Assembly (NCBI GenBank): GCA_958438515.1
Contig: CAUBRZ010000025.1
Location: 1 to 17,796, forward strand
Origin: an uncultured Clostridium sp.
Lineage (GTDB): Bacteria > Bacillota > Clostridia > TANB77 > CAG-508
DNA length: 17,796 nucleotides
Direction of reading: 5' to 3'
A program made the position numbers and the translations under genes. The notes under the pieces are model-generated. The model saw nothing but the letters and a program-made list of their open reading frames with translations. It had not been told where the DNA came from and made no database searches. Every line of letters starts with the position of its first letter. The stretch's first letter is position 1. Shown here one piece after another: positions 1 through 7,416 of the stretch.

Positions 1-3000
1 TATTATCTAAGTCTTTTACTAATGATATATCTGGTTGCTCTCTTCTATACAATCCCAAATTTATATTTTTTATTTCTGTAACCCCTGCAGTCCACTTTAT
101 GTTATATCCTGAATCTTTTGTGTTAGCTGTAATTGTATATTGATTAGGATTTACAATAGTTGATGTATGTTCATTTTTATTTACATTATATTGTAATTTA
201 TGCTTTTGATTACCATTAGTATCTCTTGTTATTCCTGTTGTTTCTCCTGTTCCTTCTACAACACTAAAGTTTTGGTTAAATTGTTTTCTTTCATTTGAGT
301 TTTCTATTGCCTTTGAACCAGTTTCCCTATCAAGGTGTGGAATAACATTAGTATATGTCAATCCTCCATATTCAAATTCTACATAATAGTCAGATAAATC
401 ATCTATTGATACTTTTTTAAATATATATTCTCCTTGTCCTTGAGTTACTGTTTCCATCTTCTTTCCAGGGTCATCTACACTATTAATAACTTTTCCTGTT
501 GATTTTGATTTTAACCTTACTTTGATTCCATTGTATCTTATATCTTCATTATCTTTATAGCCACTAATTGTAGAATGTTCGTCTGTTCTCCATAAGTCAT
601 TTCTATAACTTGCTTTTGATGCATTTTCATCTATCCATACATATCCTGATAAATCTACATATTTTTGTTTGTTCGTTTTTATTGCTACACTATTTCCTTC
701 TATTACATAACGATATCTATCTACATCATTTGTTTTCAAAAGTTTTCCCCATATGTCCCTATTATCTATCTGATAATATAAACCTCTTATATAGGCTCTT
801 CTACTATCAGCATTAGCATATATATTGTTTATCCTTTCGCCTGTTACCTTTTCTTTAAAAATTAGGTTAATTACATTTTTTATTTGTTCTTTATTATAAT
901 TCTTTAATCCCCCTGCTTTATCTCTAAGATTTCTTGCATCATCTACAGTTATTCCTTTACCAGTTATGCCTTTATAAATTTTTTGAACAACTTCGTAATT
1001 AGGTGTACTTTGTTCTTTTAAGCTTTTTAGCACTTCGCCTCTTGTTAATATTTGTTTTGTAGCTCTTTCTATATACCATTTCTTTCCTTTTGAATTTACT
1101 ACAACACTAACGTCTTCCCATTTATTATCTGCATCATAGTATCCACTCAAATCATTTGGTATTGATACTTCTTTAATCGAATATGATCCTTCAGGAATAT
1201 TTTTCAAATCAATTTTACCTTTATTATCAGAAGCATTGGTTGTATAGAATATTTTAGCTTCACTTTCTTTGTTCACCCATTTTATATCAGACGGACCATC
1301 ATTTTTTTCCGTATATCCACCTATAAATTTATCCGTATCATTATTACGTATTATAAATCCAACTTTTCCTAAATATTTTCTTGTATCTTCATCTATTTTC
1401 ATTATTCTTAGATTACCATATTGCTTATTTACAAATGTTGCTTTCTTATTTTCTCCGTTTGCAATTTCAATCTCTTGTTCTTTATTTTCTTGTAAATTTA
1501 TATTATATTCCTTTGGTGTTTTTGTTTCTGTTACTTTGTATGTTCCTGGTAGTAAATTAGTTAATTTTTTATAACCACTGAAATTTCCCAATGTTATTTT
1601 ATATCCTTCTGCTAATCCAGAAGTTCCTACTACTTCTATTGTTGCTCCTTTAAGTTTTTGACCCTTACTATCTTTTTTATATATCTCTAATGAACATTTT
1701 GGCATTGTTTTTTGCTTTTTTGCAGTCTTTGATACATCTCTTTTATCATCCTTTGATATATCATATAGTTTTGTTAAATTCTGAGCTGCATCCGTAGAAT
1801 AATTACTATCTACTCCTTCCTTTTTGTTTTCATATGTTGCAGCATGTACTCCTGTTATAGTATCAATATGTGCATCTTTTAAATTTAATGTTGCTTCAAT
1901 ATCTATGTCTAGTTTGTCATTCATTTTTACATAAAATCCTTTTTTGCCTTTTACACTATTATTGATTTTAATTGTATTTTTATTGCCATTCTCATCACAT
2001 ATTATTCCATTATTATTAAAGGTTACAGGTACTTCTTTTACATTTTCCTTTAAAATTCCCTCTAATTCATATTCTAAATAAAATGGACCTGCTATAATCT
2101 GATTGTTACTAATATATTTATACTTAAATTTTCCCTCGTTTTCTGTTCCTGTTCCCTCTGTGATTTTTAGTGTTTTTATTTTTACATCCTGTGATGTTTT
2201 CGTAGTGAATTTACTTTCCAAAAATTCTAATCCAGCTGCAGTTTTCCAACCAGCTCCAGCCCATCCTGATAATTGGTTAACTAATGAGGCATAATCGTAG
2301 AAATCAGCTTCTGCTTTTCTTGCATATTTATACATTACAGCTTCTTTTAAAGTAGCCCCTGGAGTCATACACCAATATTCTGCTCCATCATTGCTTGTTA
2401 TTTCTTCCCATTTATATGTACCATTATTATTAACACAATGCCATCTTAGATTTTTGTAGTTTAAATCTACTTCTGAAGGTGTATCAAGCCCTATACTTGT
2501 TACATTAAATATTGAAATACCTACAACAATAATACTACTAAATATAAATAATTTACTAATCTTTTTATTTTTAATACCATAGAATATTCCTATTCCTACA
2601 AGTACTATAGCTACTATAATTATAATATTTCTAACCAAACCTGTTCCAATAGAAATAATGACATTTGCTTCTGAATAATCATCTTCTTCTTTATTTTGGT
2701 TTGCCTCTGTTGAATCTTTGTCTTTTATATTATTTATATTGTAGCTCTTTCCTATTTCTGCTGCATTTACTATAGTTCCTGTATCTTCTGATGTCATCTT
2801 TTTATTTAATCTTACAGTTACTTCCTTACTTTCTCCTGGTTCTATTTGTTGTGTAGATAAACTACTATTTACAATAGTTCCATTTTTTCCTCTTGTCCAA
2901 TCTTTATTATTATCACTATTAAAGTTTAATCCATCTGGTATATAATCTAAAATTTCTGCAATATAACCTGAAGTATCTCCTTCATTTGTTACAACTATTT

Positions 3001-6000
3001 TATACTCAATAGTTACTTCCGTATTATCAATTTCTTTTGCTCTTATTTCTACCTTTGCTAATTTCGAATTATTATAATTGTATTCTTTTGTCCCTTTACT
3101 ATTTTCTACACTTATCTTTGACACATATTTATCTAATCTAAAATCAAATACTTCATTTTTTACTAATCCCATATCAATATCTTCTATATTATTTGATTTT
3201 ACTTCGATAATATTAGTTAATCCTACTGTTTGTTCTTTTCCATCTATTGATACTGTTTTTAGTATAACATCAGAGTTTAATGAATCACTTACTCCTTTTT
3301 CTTGATACTTTGTTAAGCTATATTTACCTGTATCATACTCAAATAATACTAAATATCTTCCTTGTCCAACACTTGAAAAAGTATACTCTCCATTATTGTC
3401 TGTTATTTGTATTTGTTTTTTTCCATCTTTTTGTGTTTCTATTTTATTTGTATCAGCATTATACAATTTCACAGTTATACCTGATAATTTTTCTTCAGAA
3501 TCATCTCTTTTTCCGTCTTTATTACTATCTATCCAAACTGTCCCTTTAATTTCTTTATTTTGTTCTTCATCTTCACTACCTGGATCATCTGGGTTATCTG
3601 GATCACTTGGATTGTCTGGATTTTCTGGATCACTTGGGTTATCTGGGTTATCTGGTTCTTCTGATTCTTCTGGCAAATAAGACAATATTGTGTTTTTTAC
3701 GCTATTAGAATATTTATCAGGAATACCTATTCCTTTTATAATAGCTATATTTTCCACTTTTATAGACTTTGCTGTATATTTTGACTTTGCTTTAATTTCA
3801 ACTGTTATTTTTCCTCCAATAGGCATTATTGTAGTTATATCAAAATCATTATCTCCTCTACCTGTAGTCATATCCTGGTAATTTGTATTTTTTTCAAATT
3901 CCTTACTTTCTGAATTAAAGCTATATGTTTCATAATTTGCTTCAAGTGGAATCATCCCATCTGGTAAATTATCAATCATATTAATAACTGCTGTATCTTT
4001 ACCTACATTACTGATTTCAAATTTATATTTTACTTCTTGGTTTGATTGTATTGTTTGACCTTGTGTTTCACTACTTTGTTCTATTCTTATGACTGGTACA
4101 TAAGCTATATTAGTATCATTATCTGATCTATATTCATCTGTACCATCTCCTTTTGTAGTTACTGAAAAATCAATACTTGCTTCTGAATTGTCCTCTTTTA
4201 TATTGTTTGGTGTAACTTTTATGTTTATTGTCTTGTCTTTATCTAAAGTACCTATATTCAATTGTAATATTTTTTTATTTTCATCATATGTATGACTTAT
4301 TAATGATGATTCATTTTCTAAATTTAGTTCCTCAGCTAATTTAGTCTTTACTACAACATTATCTATTTTTTGATCTGTTAAATTTGTTACCTTTACTTCA
4401 AAAACCCATGTTCCTCTATCAGTCAAATTAATCTCATCCATCTTAGGGTATAATTCAACTTTAAGTTTAGCCTTTTTTAATTGTAAATTCATTTTATTTT
4501 CTTTTATGTTATTTCCATTTACAGATATTGTACTATTAATTTCTGTATTTAACGTTTCTTCGTTTAATTTATTTACTATAACTTTATATTGTAATACATA
4601 AGATTTTCCACTTTCTAATGTATCAACTGTTTGTGTAACATCTGTTTTTTCTTCTTTTTTTCTATATAATGGATTTCTTTCTGTTTCGTATTCAGCTCTT
4701 CCTGGTATCCATGTTCCATCTTTTTCTACATATGTTGTTCCATTAGGTATATTTCCTTGAATTTTTATATTATTAACAGTTACACCTGTATTGTTTGTTA
4801 CTTTTACAGTGTAATTAATTACTTCCTCTTCATATACTGTATCATTATCATTTAATAAATCATTTCCTACTTGTACATTTGTTTCTACAGATAATTCCTG
4901 ATCTACACCTTGTGGATTTACATTATCTGCTAACATTACTGCTTTTTGAGGTGTTTGCATAATTGATGAGATATTAACTTCTAGTTGTTTTCCTTCTTTG
5001 CCTTCCTTTTCATAGTCTTTCACTGTACCACTATCGTTTGTATATGTATAACTAATATTAGAATTAGTACTTTGTATATCCTTTTTTAGTATAATTGTTG
5101 CTGGTATTAAAATATCTGTTCCTTGTATCATTTGATTTTCGAAATAACTTAATTGTTGTCCTTCTAATTCTATTTTTATCTTCTTTATTCCATCTTGTTC
5201 TTTAATTTCTGCATTTTTTATCCTTAAGTTATTTTCATATAACAATGAAACATTACCTAATATTACCTTTTCTACCTCATTTGGTAATGTTATTTCTATC
5301 GTTGGATTTTTAAATAAATTATATTTATTCTCATTTGAAACTAATGTTGCAGTTAGTATTACATCATTTTGCATTCTATTTGTTAATTCTTGTTTATCTA
5401 TTTTTAAATCTACTTTCGTTTCTGCTTCATTTATTTCTACTTCATTTGTTCCTTCATAATTTATTACTTCTGTTTTGCTTTCTTTTTCTTCTCCTGTTTG
5501 CTCATCTTTTTTGTTTTCTTTATTTATTGATGTTACTTTATATTTTGTCCTTATTTTATTTACTTCTGTATTTGTTAGTGTTTCTTTTATTTGTTTTGTA
5601 TTCTCTATTTCTAAAGTCCCTATCTTTTTACCCTTACTTGTTTTTATTTGTAGGTTTCTTTCTTCATTTTCATATGTTATTTCTATTGTTCCATCTTCTT
5701 TACTTTGTGTATTTTTATCTACTCTTGTAATTACTGTTCCATCTTCTCTTTCTATCTCTAAATATCCTTCTTCTCCTAAGTATTCTATAACGTCATTTTT
5801 ATTTATCTTTGTTTTACTAAAATATATATCTTGTGTATCTAATTCTTCTCCTTTTTCATTTACTAACTTATCTTCTAGTTTTATTATTGTTTCATTTGAT
5901 ATATCTTCTTTACTTATATTTATTCCTAGTTTTTCTTGATACTCAGTTTTATATTTTGTTCCATTTTCTTTGTTTGATTTTATATATCCATTATATATTT

Positions 6001-6631
6001 TCCCTGTTTCCTGATTTACACATATTAATCCCAATATATTTTTTGTCACTGTAAATATACCTGTTTGTGCATTTTCTGTGCTTATCTCTTTATTGCTTCC
6101 ATCATTTAGTGTTACTTTCATTTTTGCTTCTATTTCTATTTTTCTCTCTTTTTCATCACTTGTATAAGCCTTTTCTCCATAGCTACAAATCAAACTATAT
6201 TCATCTAATTTATTTAATGCTACTATCTTTGCCTTTCCTGTCTCTTTATCATAACTTGACTCATATGTTTTTATTGCTTCATTTCCATTATTTCCTTTTG
6301 AGATTATATCTACTTTATTAGGGTATTCTTCTTCTATTTTTGGTAATTGAATTTCTACTTCTGACTTACTTATTTCTTTCTTATCTGCATCCTCTTTATA
6401 TTCAATTCCCGTCTTTAAACCTACTTGTAGTAATAATTCTTTATTATTTTGTATCTCATAATTTATATATTTTTCTAGTCCTATTTCTACTTTTGGTTCT
6501 ATTTCTTTCTCATCATTTTGATTATTTTCTATTCCTTCTACTGCATTAGAAATAATCATTAATAATGAACTATTTACCATCATTAATGCTAAGACTATAA
6601 TTACAATTAACTTTTTTAAAATATCTCTCAT
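1..6631 (-). CDS. Giant multidomain cell-surface protein 1 (SdrD_B / DUF11-like / SpaA-like), C-terminus beyond window
   Basis: The frame is open from ATG at 6631 (GGGAGG at 6640-6645, 8 nt gap) to the window edge, giving about 2210 residues. Residues 1-30 are a signal peptide (basic DILKK, long hydrophobic core, likely cleavage after SNA). Residues 8-532 are nearly identical to giant protein 2. DUF11-like beta repeats follow (about 575-700, 741-840, 864-960), then a Pro-Asp-Asn linker (about 988-1025), an SdrD_B-like domain (about 1027-1110) with a calcium-loop-like WIDSNKDGKRDD, and another DUF11-like domain with DYIPDGLNFN. A transmembrane helix at about 1330-1352 is followed directly by a second, signal-like one at about 1358-1380. 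Beyond lie a Trp/Cys segment, two SpaA/Cna-B-like domains (about 1648-1723 and 1736-1855), a helical insert (about 1858-1965) and a second SdrD_B-like domain (about 1990-2090). The window ends after NLGLYRREQPDISL, which in giant 2 lies some 800 residues before the end. I infer an adhesin or surface stalk; the ligand is unknown. Confidence 0.9.
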   Translation of the reverse strand, partial: MRDILKKLIVIIVLALMMVNSSLLMIISNAVEGIENNQNDEKEIEPKVEIGLEKYINYEIQNNKELLLQVGLKTGIEYKEDADKKEISKSEVEIQLPKIEEEYPNKVDIISKGNNGNEAIKTYESSYDKETGKAKIVALNKLDEYSLICSYGEKAYTSDEKERKIEIEAKMKVTLNDGSNKEISTENAQTGIFTVTKNILGLICVNQETGKIYNGYIKSNKENGTKYKTEYQEKLGINISKEDISNETIIKLEDKLVNEKGEELDTQDIYFSKTKINKNDVIEYLGEEGYLEIEREDGTVITRVDKNTQSKEDGTIEITYENEERNLQIKTSKGKKIGTLEIENTKQIKETLTNTEVNKIRTKYKVTSINKENKKDEQTGEEKESKTEVINYEGTNEVEINEAETKVDLKIDKQELTNRMQNDVILTATLVSNENKYNLFKNPTIEITLPNEVEKVILGNVSLLYENNLRIKNAEIKEQDGIKKIKIELEGQQLSYFENQMIQGTDILIPATIILKKDIQSTNSNISYTYTNDSGTVKDYEKEGKEGKQLEVNISSIMQTPQKAVMLADNVNPQGVDQELSVETNVQVGNDLLNDNDTVYEEEVINYTVKVTNNTGVTVNNIKIQGNIPNGTTYVEKDGTWIPGRAEYETERNPLYRKKEEKTDVTQTVDTLESGKSYVLQYKVIVNKLNEETLNTEINSTISVNGNNIKENKMNLQLKKAKLKVELYPKMDEINLTDRGTWVFEVKVTNLTDQKIDNVVVKTKLAEELNLENESSLISHTYDENKKILQLNIGTLDKDKTINIKVTPNNIKEDNSEASIDFSVTTKGDGTDEYRSDNDTNIAYVPVIRIEQSSETQGQTIQSNQEVKYKFEISNVGKDTAVINMIDNLPDGMIPLEANYETYSFNSESKEFEKNTNYQDMTTGRGDNDFDITTIMPIGGKITVEIKAKSKYTAKSIKVENIAIIKGIGIPDKYSNSVKNTILSYLPEESEEPDNPDNPSDPENPDNPSDPDNPDDPGSEDEEQNKEIKGTVWIDSNKDGKRDDSEEKLSGITVKLYNADTNKIETQKDGKKQIQITDNNGEYTFSSVGQGRYLVLFEYDTGKYSLTKYQEKGVSDSLNSDVILKTVSIDGKEQTVGLTNIIEVKSNNIEDIDMGLVKNEVFDFRLDKYVSKISVENSKGTKEYNYNNSKLAKVEIRAKEIDNTEVTIEYKIVVTNEGDTSGYIAEILDYIPDGLNFNSDNNKDWTRGKNGTIVNSSLSTQQIEPGESKEVTVRLNKKMTSEDTGTIVNAAEIGKSYNINNIKDKDSTEANQNKEEDDYSEANVIISIGTGLVRNIIIIVAIVLVGIGIFYGIKNKKISKLFIFSSIIVVGISIFNVTSIGLDTPSEVDLNYKNLRWHCVNNNGTYKWEEITSNDGAEYWCMTPGATLKEAVMYKYARKAEADFYDYASLVNQLSGWAGAGWKTAAGLEFLESKFTTKTSQDVKIKTLKITEGTGTENEGKFKYKYISNNQIIAGPFYLEYELEGILKENVKEVPVTFNNNGIICDENGNKNTIKINNSVKGKKGFYVKMNDKLDIDIEATLNLKDAHIDTITGVHAATYENKKEGVDSNYSTDAAQNLTKLYDISKDDKRDVSKTAKKQKTMPKCSLEIYKKDSKGQKLKGATIEVVGTSGLAEGYKITLGNFSGYKKLTNLLPGTYKVTETKTPKEYNINLQENKEQEIEIANGENKKATFVNKQYGNLRIMKIDEDTRKYLGKVGFIIRNNDTDKFIGGYTEKNDGPSDIKWVNKESEAKIFYTTNASDNKGKIDLKNIPEGSYSIKEVSIPNDLSGYYDADNKWEDVSVVVNSKGKKWYIERATKQILTRGEVLKSLKEQSTPNYEVVQKIYKGITGKGITVDDARNLRDKAGGLKNYNKEQIKNVINLIFKEKVTGERINNIYANADSRRAYIRGLYYQIDNRDIWGKLLKTNDVDRYRYVIEGNSVAIKTNKQKYVDLSGYVWIDENASKASYRNDLWRTDEHSTISGYKDNEDIRYNGIKVRLKSKSTGKVINSVDDPGKKMETVTQGQGEYIFKKVSIDDLSDYYVEFEYGGLTYTNVIPHLDRETGSKAIENSNERKQFNQNFSVVEGTGETTGITRDTNGNQKHKLQYNVNKNEHTSTIVNPNQYTITANTKDSGYNIKWTAGVTEIKNINLGLYRREQPDISLVKDLDN
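635..673 (-). repeat. 39-bp block shared with giant gene 2 (copy at 10444-10482)
   Basis: This stretch is identical to 10444-10482 and encodes the start of an SdrD_B-like domain in both giant genes (NKQKYVDLSGYVW). The surrounding DNA is clearly diverged. It may be a remnant of shared ancestry under strong protein constraint or a small conversion patch. Confidence 0.6.
2493..2643 (-). other. Internal transmembrane hairpin / signal-peptide-like segment in giant protein 1
   Basis: Two hydrophobic segments lie back to back in mid-protein. The first (nt 2643-2575) includes NIIIIVAIVLVGIGIFYGI; a short basic stretch (KNKKISK) follows; the second (about nt 2556-2493) includes LFIFSSIIVVGISIFNV. 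By the positive-inside rule the basic stretch is cytoplasmic, so both halves of the protein lie outside the cell. The second segment resembles a signal peptide, but its cleavage site is less clear than in giant protein 2. Confidence 0.75.
3560..3671 (-). repeat. Pro-Asp-Asn-rich low-complexity linker repeat
   Basis: Imperfect repeats of a 9-base unit (plus strand about tctggatca / tctgggtta) encode a run of PDN, PSD and PEN triplets flanked by Glu-rich ends. Linkers of this kind separate the DUF11-like stalk from SdrD_B domains in Gram-positive surface proteins. The unit array could change length by slippage. At the same place giant protein 2 has an acidic D/E/N/K linker without this repeat. 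Confidence 0.75.
5037..6610 (-). repeat. 1574-bp near-identical direct repeat, copy A (N-terminal domain of giant gene 1)
   Basis: This block matches 15201-16774 at a constant offset of 10164. The one mismatch I found is G5089 versus A15253. Identity stops abruptly on both sides: at 5036/15200 inside the coding region and at 6611/16775 inside the signal-peptide codons. The remainder of the two genes is only moderately similar as protein and poorly alignable as DNA. Such a sharp boundary, with silent sites also unchanged, indicates recent gene conversion or duplication rather than selection on protein alone. Confidence 0.95.
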
Positions 6632-6639
6632 TGAATATT

Positions 6640-6645
6640 CCTCCC
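6640..6645 (-). promoter_or_regulatory. Ribosome binding site fixing the giant gene 1 start
   Basis: GGGAGG on the minus strand lies 8 nt before ATG at 6631. It supports this start, which places a basic residue cluster directly before the hydrophobic core of the signal peptide. Confidence 0.8.
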
Positions 6646-6672
6646 TATTTTTAGGCATTTTGACTTATTATT

Positions 6673-6701
6673 ATTGTACTTAGTTTTCTTTTTTACTTCA
6701 A
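6673..6701 (-). promoter_or_regulatory. Sigma-A-like promoter of giant gene 1
   Basis: The -35 TTGAAG (6701-6696) and -10 TACAAT (6678-6673) are separated by 17 nt. Transcription would start near 6666, giving a leader of about 35 nt. The arrangement aligns with the promoter of giant gene 2: both have 17-nt spacers and both carry AATGCTAT just upstream of or touching the -35 element. Confidence 0.7.
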
Positions 6702-6732
6702 TAGCATTTTCTTCCATTTATGTTATACATGC

Positions 6733-6752
6733 TTATAACCTACTAGGGAAGG
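6733..6752. promoter_or_regulatory. Conserved CCTAYTAGGGAA box upstream of giant gene 1 promoter
   Basis: The core CCTACTAGGGAAGG contains the inverted repeat CCTA-N-TAGG and is preceded by TTATAA. The same box (CCTATTAGGGAAAG) occurs at 16924-16943. In both modules it begins 32 nt upstream of the outer end of the -35 element, while most of the sequence between them has drifted. The position, about 75 bases upstream of the predicted start site, suits an activator site; I do not recognise the cognate regulator. Confidence 0.6.
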
Positions 6753-6755
6753 CTG

Positions 6756-6767
6756 TTTTAGCTAAAA
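6756..6767. repeat. 12-bp perfect palindrome beside the conserved box
   Basis: TTTTAGCTAAAA is a perfect palindrome beginning 4 bp past the conserved box. Module 2 has a different palindrome (TGGAATT-T-AATTCCA, 16952-16966) in nearly the same place. These may be operator half-sites specific to each module, though AT-rich DNA yields short palindromes by chance. Confidence 0.4.
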
Positions 6768-6940
6768 TATTTTACGTAAATTAAATTTTCATTACAATTT
6801 TGTTACATACCTTTGTATTTCATACGCAACAACTATTTTTATGAATCTTTAATATTTTTATATAAAAATGTTAAAAATATATCCTTGTAAACTTTTTTGC
6901 TATTTAATATTACCTTTTTATCTTTAACATCTTTTTATGC

Positions 6941-6946
6941 TATATT
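6941..6946 (+). promoter_or_regulatory. Possible extended -10 of small gene 1
   Basis: TATATT preceded by TGC forms an extended -10 and is followed by AGATAA. The corresponding region of module 2 has TATATTAGAAAA at 17145-17156. No good -35 lies at the usual distance in either copy, so the promoter may depend on the extended -10 or on an activator. This is a weak call. Confidence 0.4.
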
Positions 6947-6992
6947 AGATAATACACGGTAAATATCAATTTTAAAAAAGGAGAGGATTCCA

Positions 6993-7355
6993 ATGAACAA
7001 CAGAGAACGAAAAAAAATGATTGCAACCTTAAACTCAATCATTGAACAGCAAACACATTGTCTAGAAGATTTGCTTTTATCCAAAAATGCTATCGAGTTT
7101 AAAAATGACCCGTATATTCCAAATGATAAGGAAAAATATCGGAGTTTAGAATCTCTATCAACATCTATAAGTAACTTATTATTAAGTATGGAGGATGTTT
7201 TAGCAATAAGAGAATCTTTGATAAATAAAGAATCAGAAGTAAGTATTCGGACTTCTAGAGAGGATCGGAATAAAATACTTAATATTACTTCTGATTACCT
7301 TGTAAATGCTGGTCTATGTTATAGTTTAAAAGGTGGCATACTTAAGTTCATTTAA
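6993..7355 (+). CDS. Small conserved hypothetical protein of the giant-protein module, copy 1
   Basis: A 120-residue protein starting at ATG after AAGGAGA (6978-6984). I do not recognise a family. It has no signal peptide, transmembrane segment or Cys cluster and appears cytoplasmic and mainly alpha-helical. It is about 64% identical to the product of 17194-17562. The most conserved parts are a central LLLSKN and IEFKNDPYIPN, a helix with SMEDxLAIR, SRExR, ITSDYL, and a C-terminal GILKFI. It is divergent from giant gene 1 across 361 bp and convergent with giant gene 2 (61 bp apart, sharing a terminator). The repeated pairing suggests a linked job such as regulation, export or assembly of the giant protein. 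A DNA-binding role is possible, but no clear helix-turn-helix is visible. Confidence 0.9.
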   Translation: MNNRERKKMIATLNSIIEQQTHCLEDLLLSKNAIEFKNDPYIPNDKEKYRSLESLSTSISNLLLSMEDVLAIRESLINKESEVSIRTSREDRNKILNITSDYLVNAGLCYSLKGGILKFI

Positions 7356-7364
7356 AACTCTTAC

Positions 7365-7402
7365 CACCCCATCTAAAAATTTAGATGGGGTGATACTTTT
7401 TT
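7365..7402 (+). terminator. Rho-independent terminator between small gene 1 and giant gene 2
   Basis: CACCCCATCTAAA pairs with its complement ending at 7392 (12-13 bp stem, very short loop), followed by six T at 7397-7402. It lies 10 bases after the small gene's stop codon. On the minus strand the hairpin is followed by a shorter T run (from AAAA at 7354-7357), so it may also stop transcripts of giant gene 2, whose stop codon is at 7417. Confidence 0.9.
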
Positions 7403-7416
7403 ATCTTTAGCATTAT

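Larger units (their letters stand above)
6632..6992. other. Divergent intergenic region between giant gene 1 and small gene 1
   Basis: These 361 bases hold no gene. They contain, from the giant gene outwards, its RBS and sigma-A-like promoter, a box conserved with module 2, a palindrome (6756-6767), AT-rich sequence without recognisable features (about 6770-6900), and the small gene's likely -10 and RBS. Apart from the promoter and box, the DNA is much diverged from the equivalent region 16817-17193. Confidence 0.85.

Noticed and set aside
3571..3668. CRISPR-like short repeats
   Set aside because: The repeats are 9 bases long, imperfect, in frame and without spacers; they encode a protein linker.
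3280..3881. Overlapping plus-strand frames including one with a Gly-Leu-Ser repeat
   Set aside because: They are antisense to the Pro-Asp-Asn linker and SdrD_B domain of giant gene 1. The apparent repeat is the complement of the linker repeat.
5335..6549. Series of Leu/Phe-rich plus-strand open frames that could look like membrane proteins, repeated at 15499-16713
   Set aside because: They lie opposite the nearly identical N-terminal domain of the giant genes. Their Leu/Phe/Ser richness is the complement of Lys/Glu/Asn codons, and they lack ribosome binding sites.
6733..6752. Riboswitch or structured leader at the conserved CCTAYTAGGGAA box
   Set aside because: The box lies upstream of the predicted -35 of the giant gene, so it would not be in that transcript, and I found no wider conserved stem structure around it.
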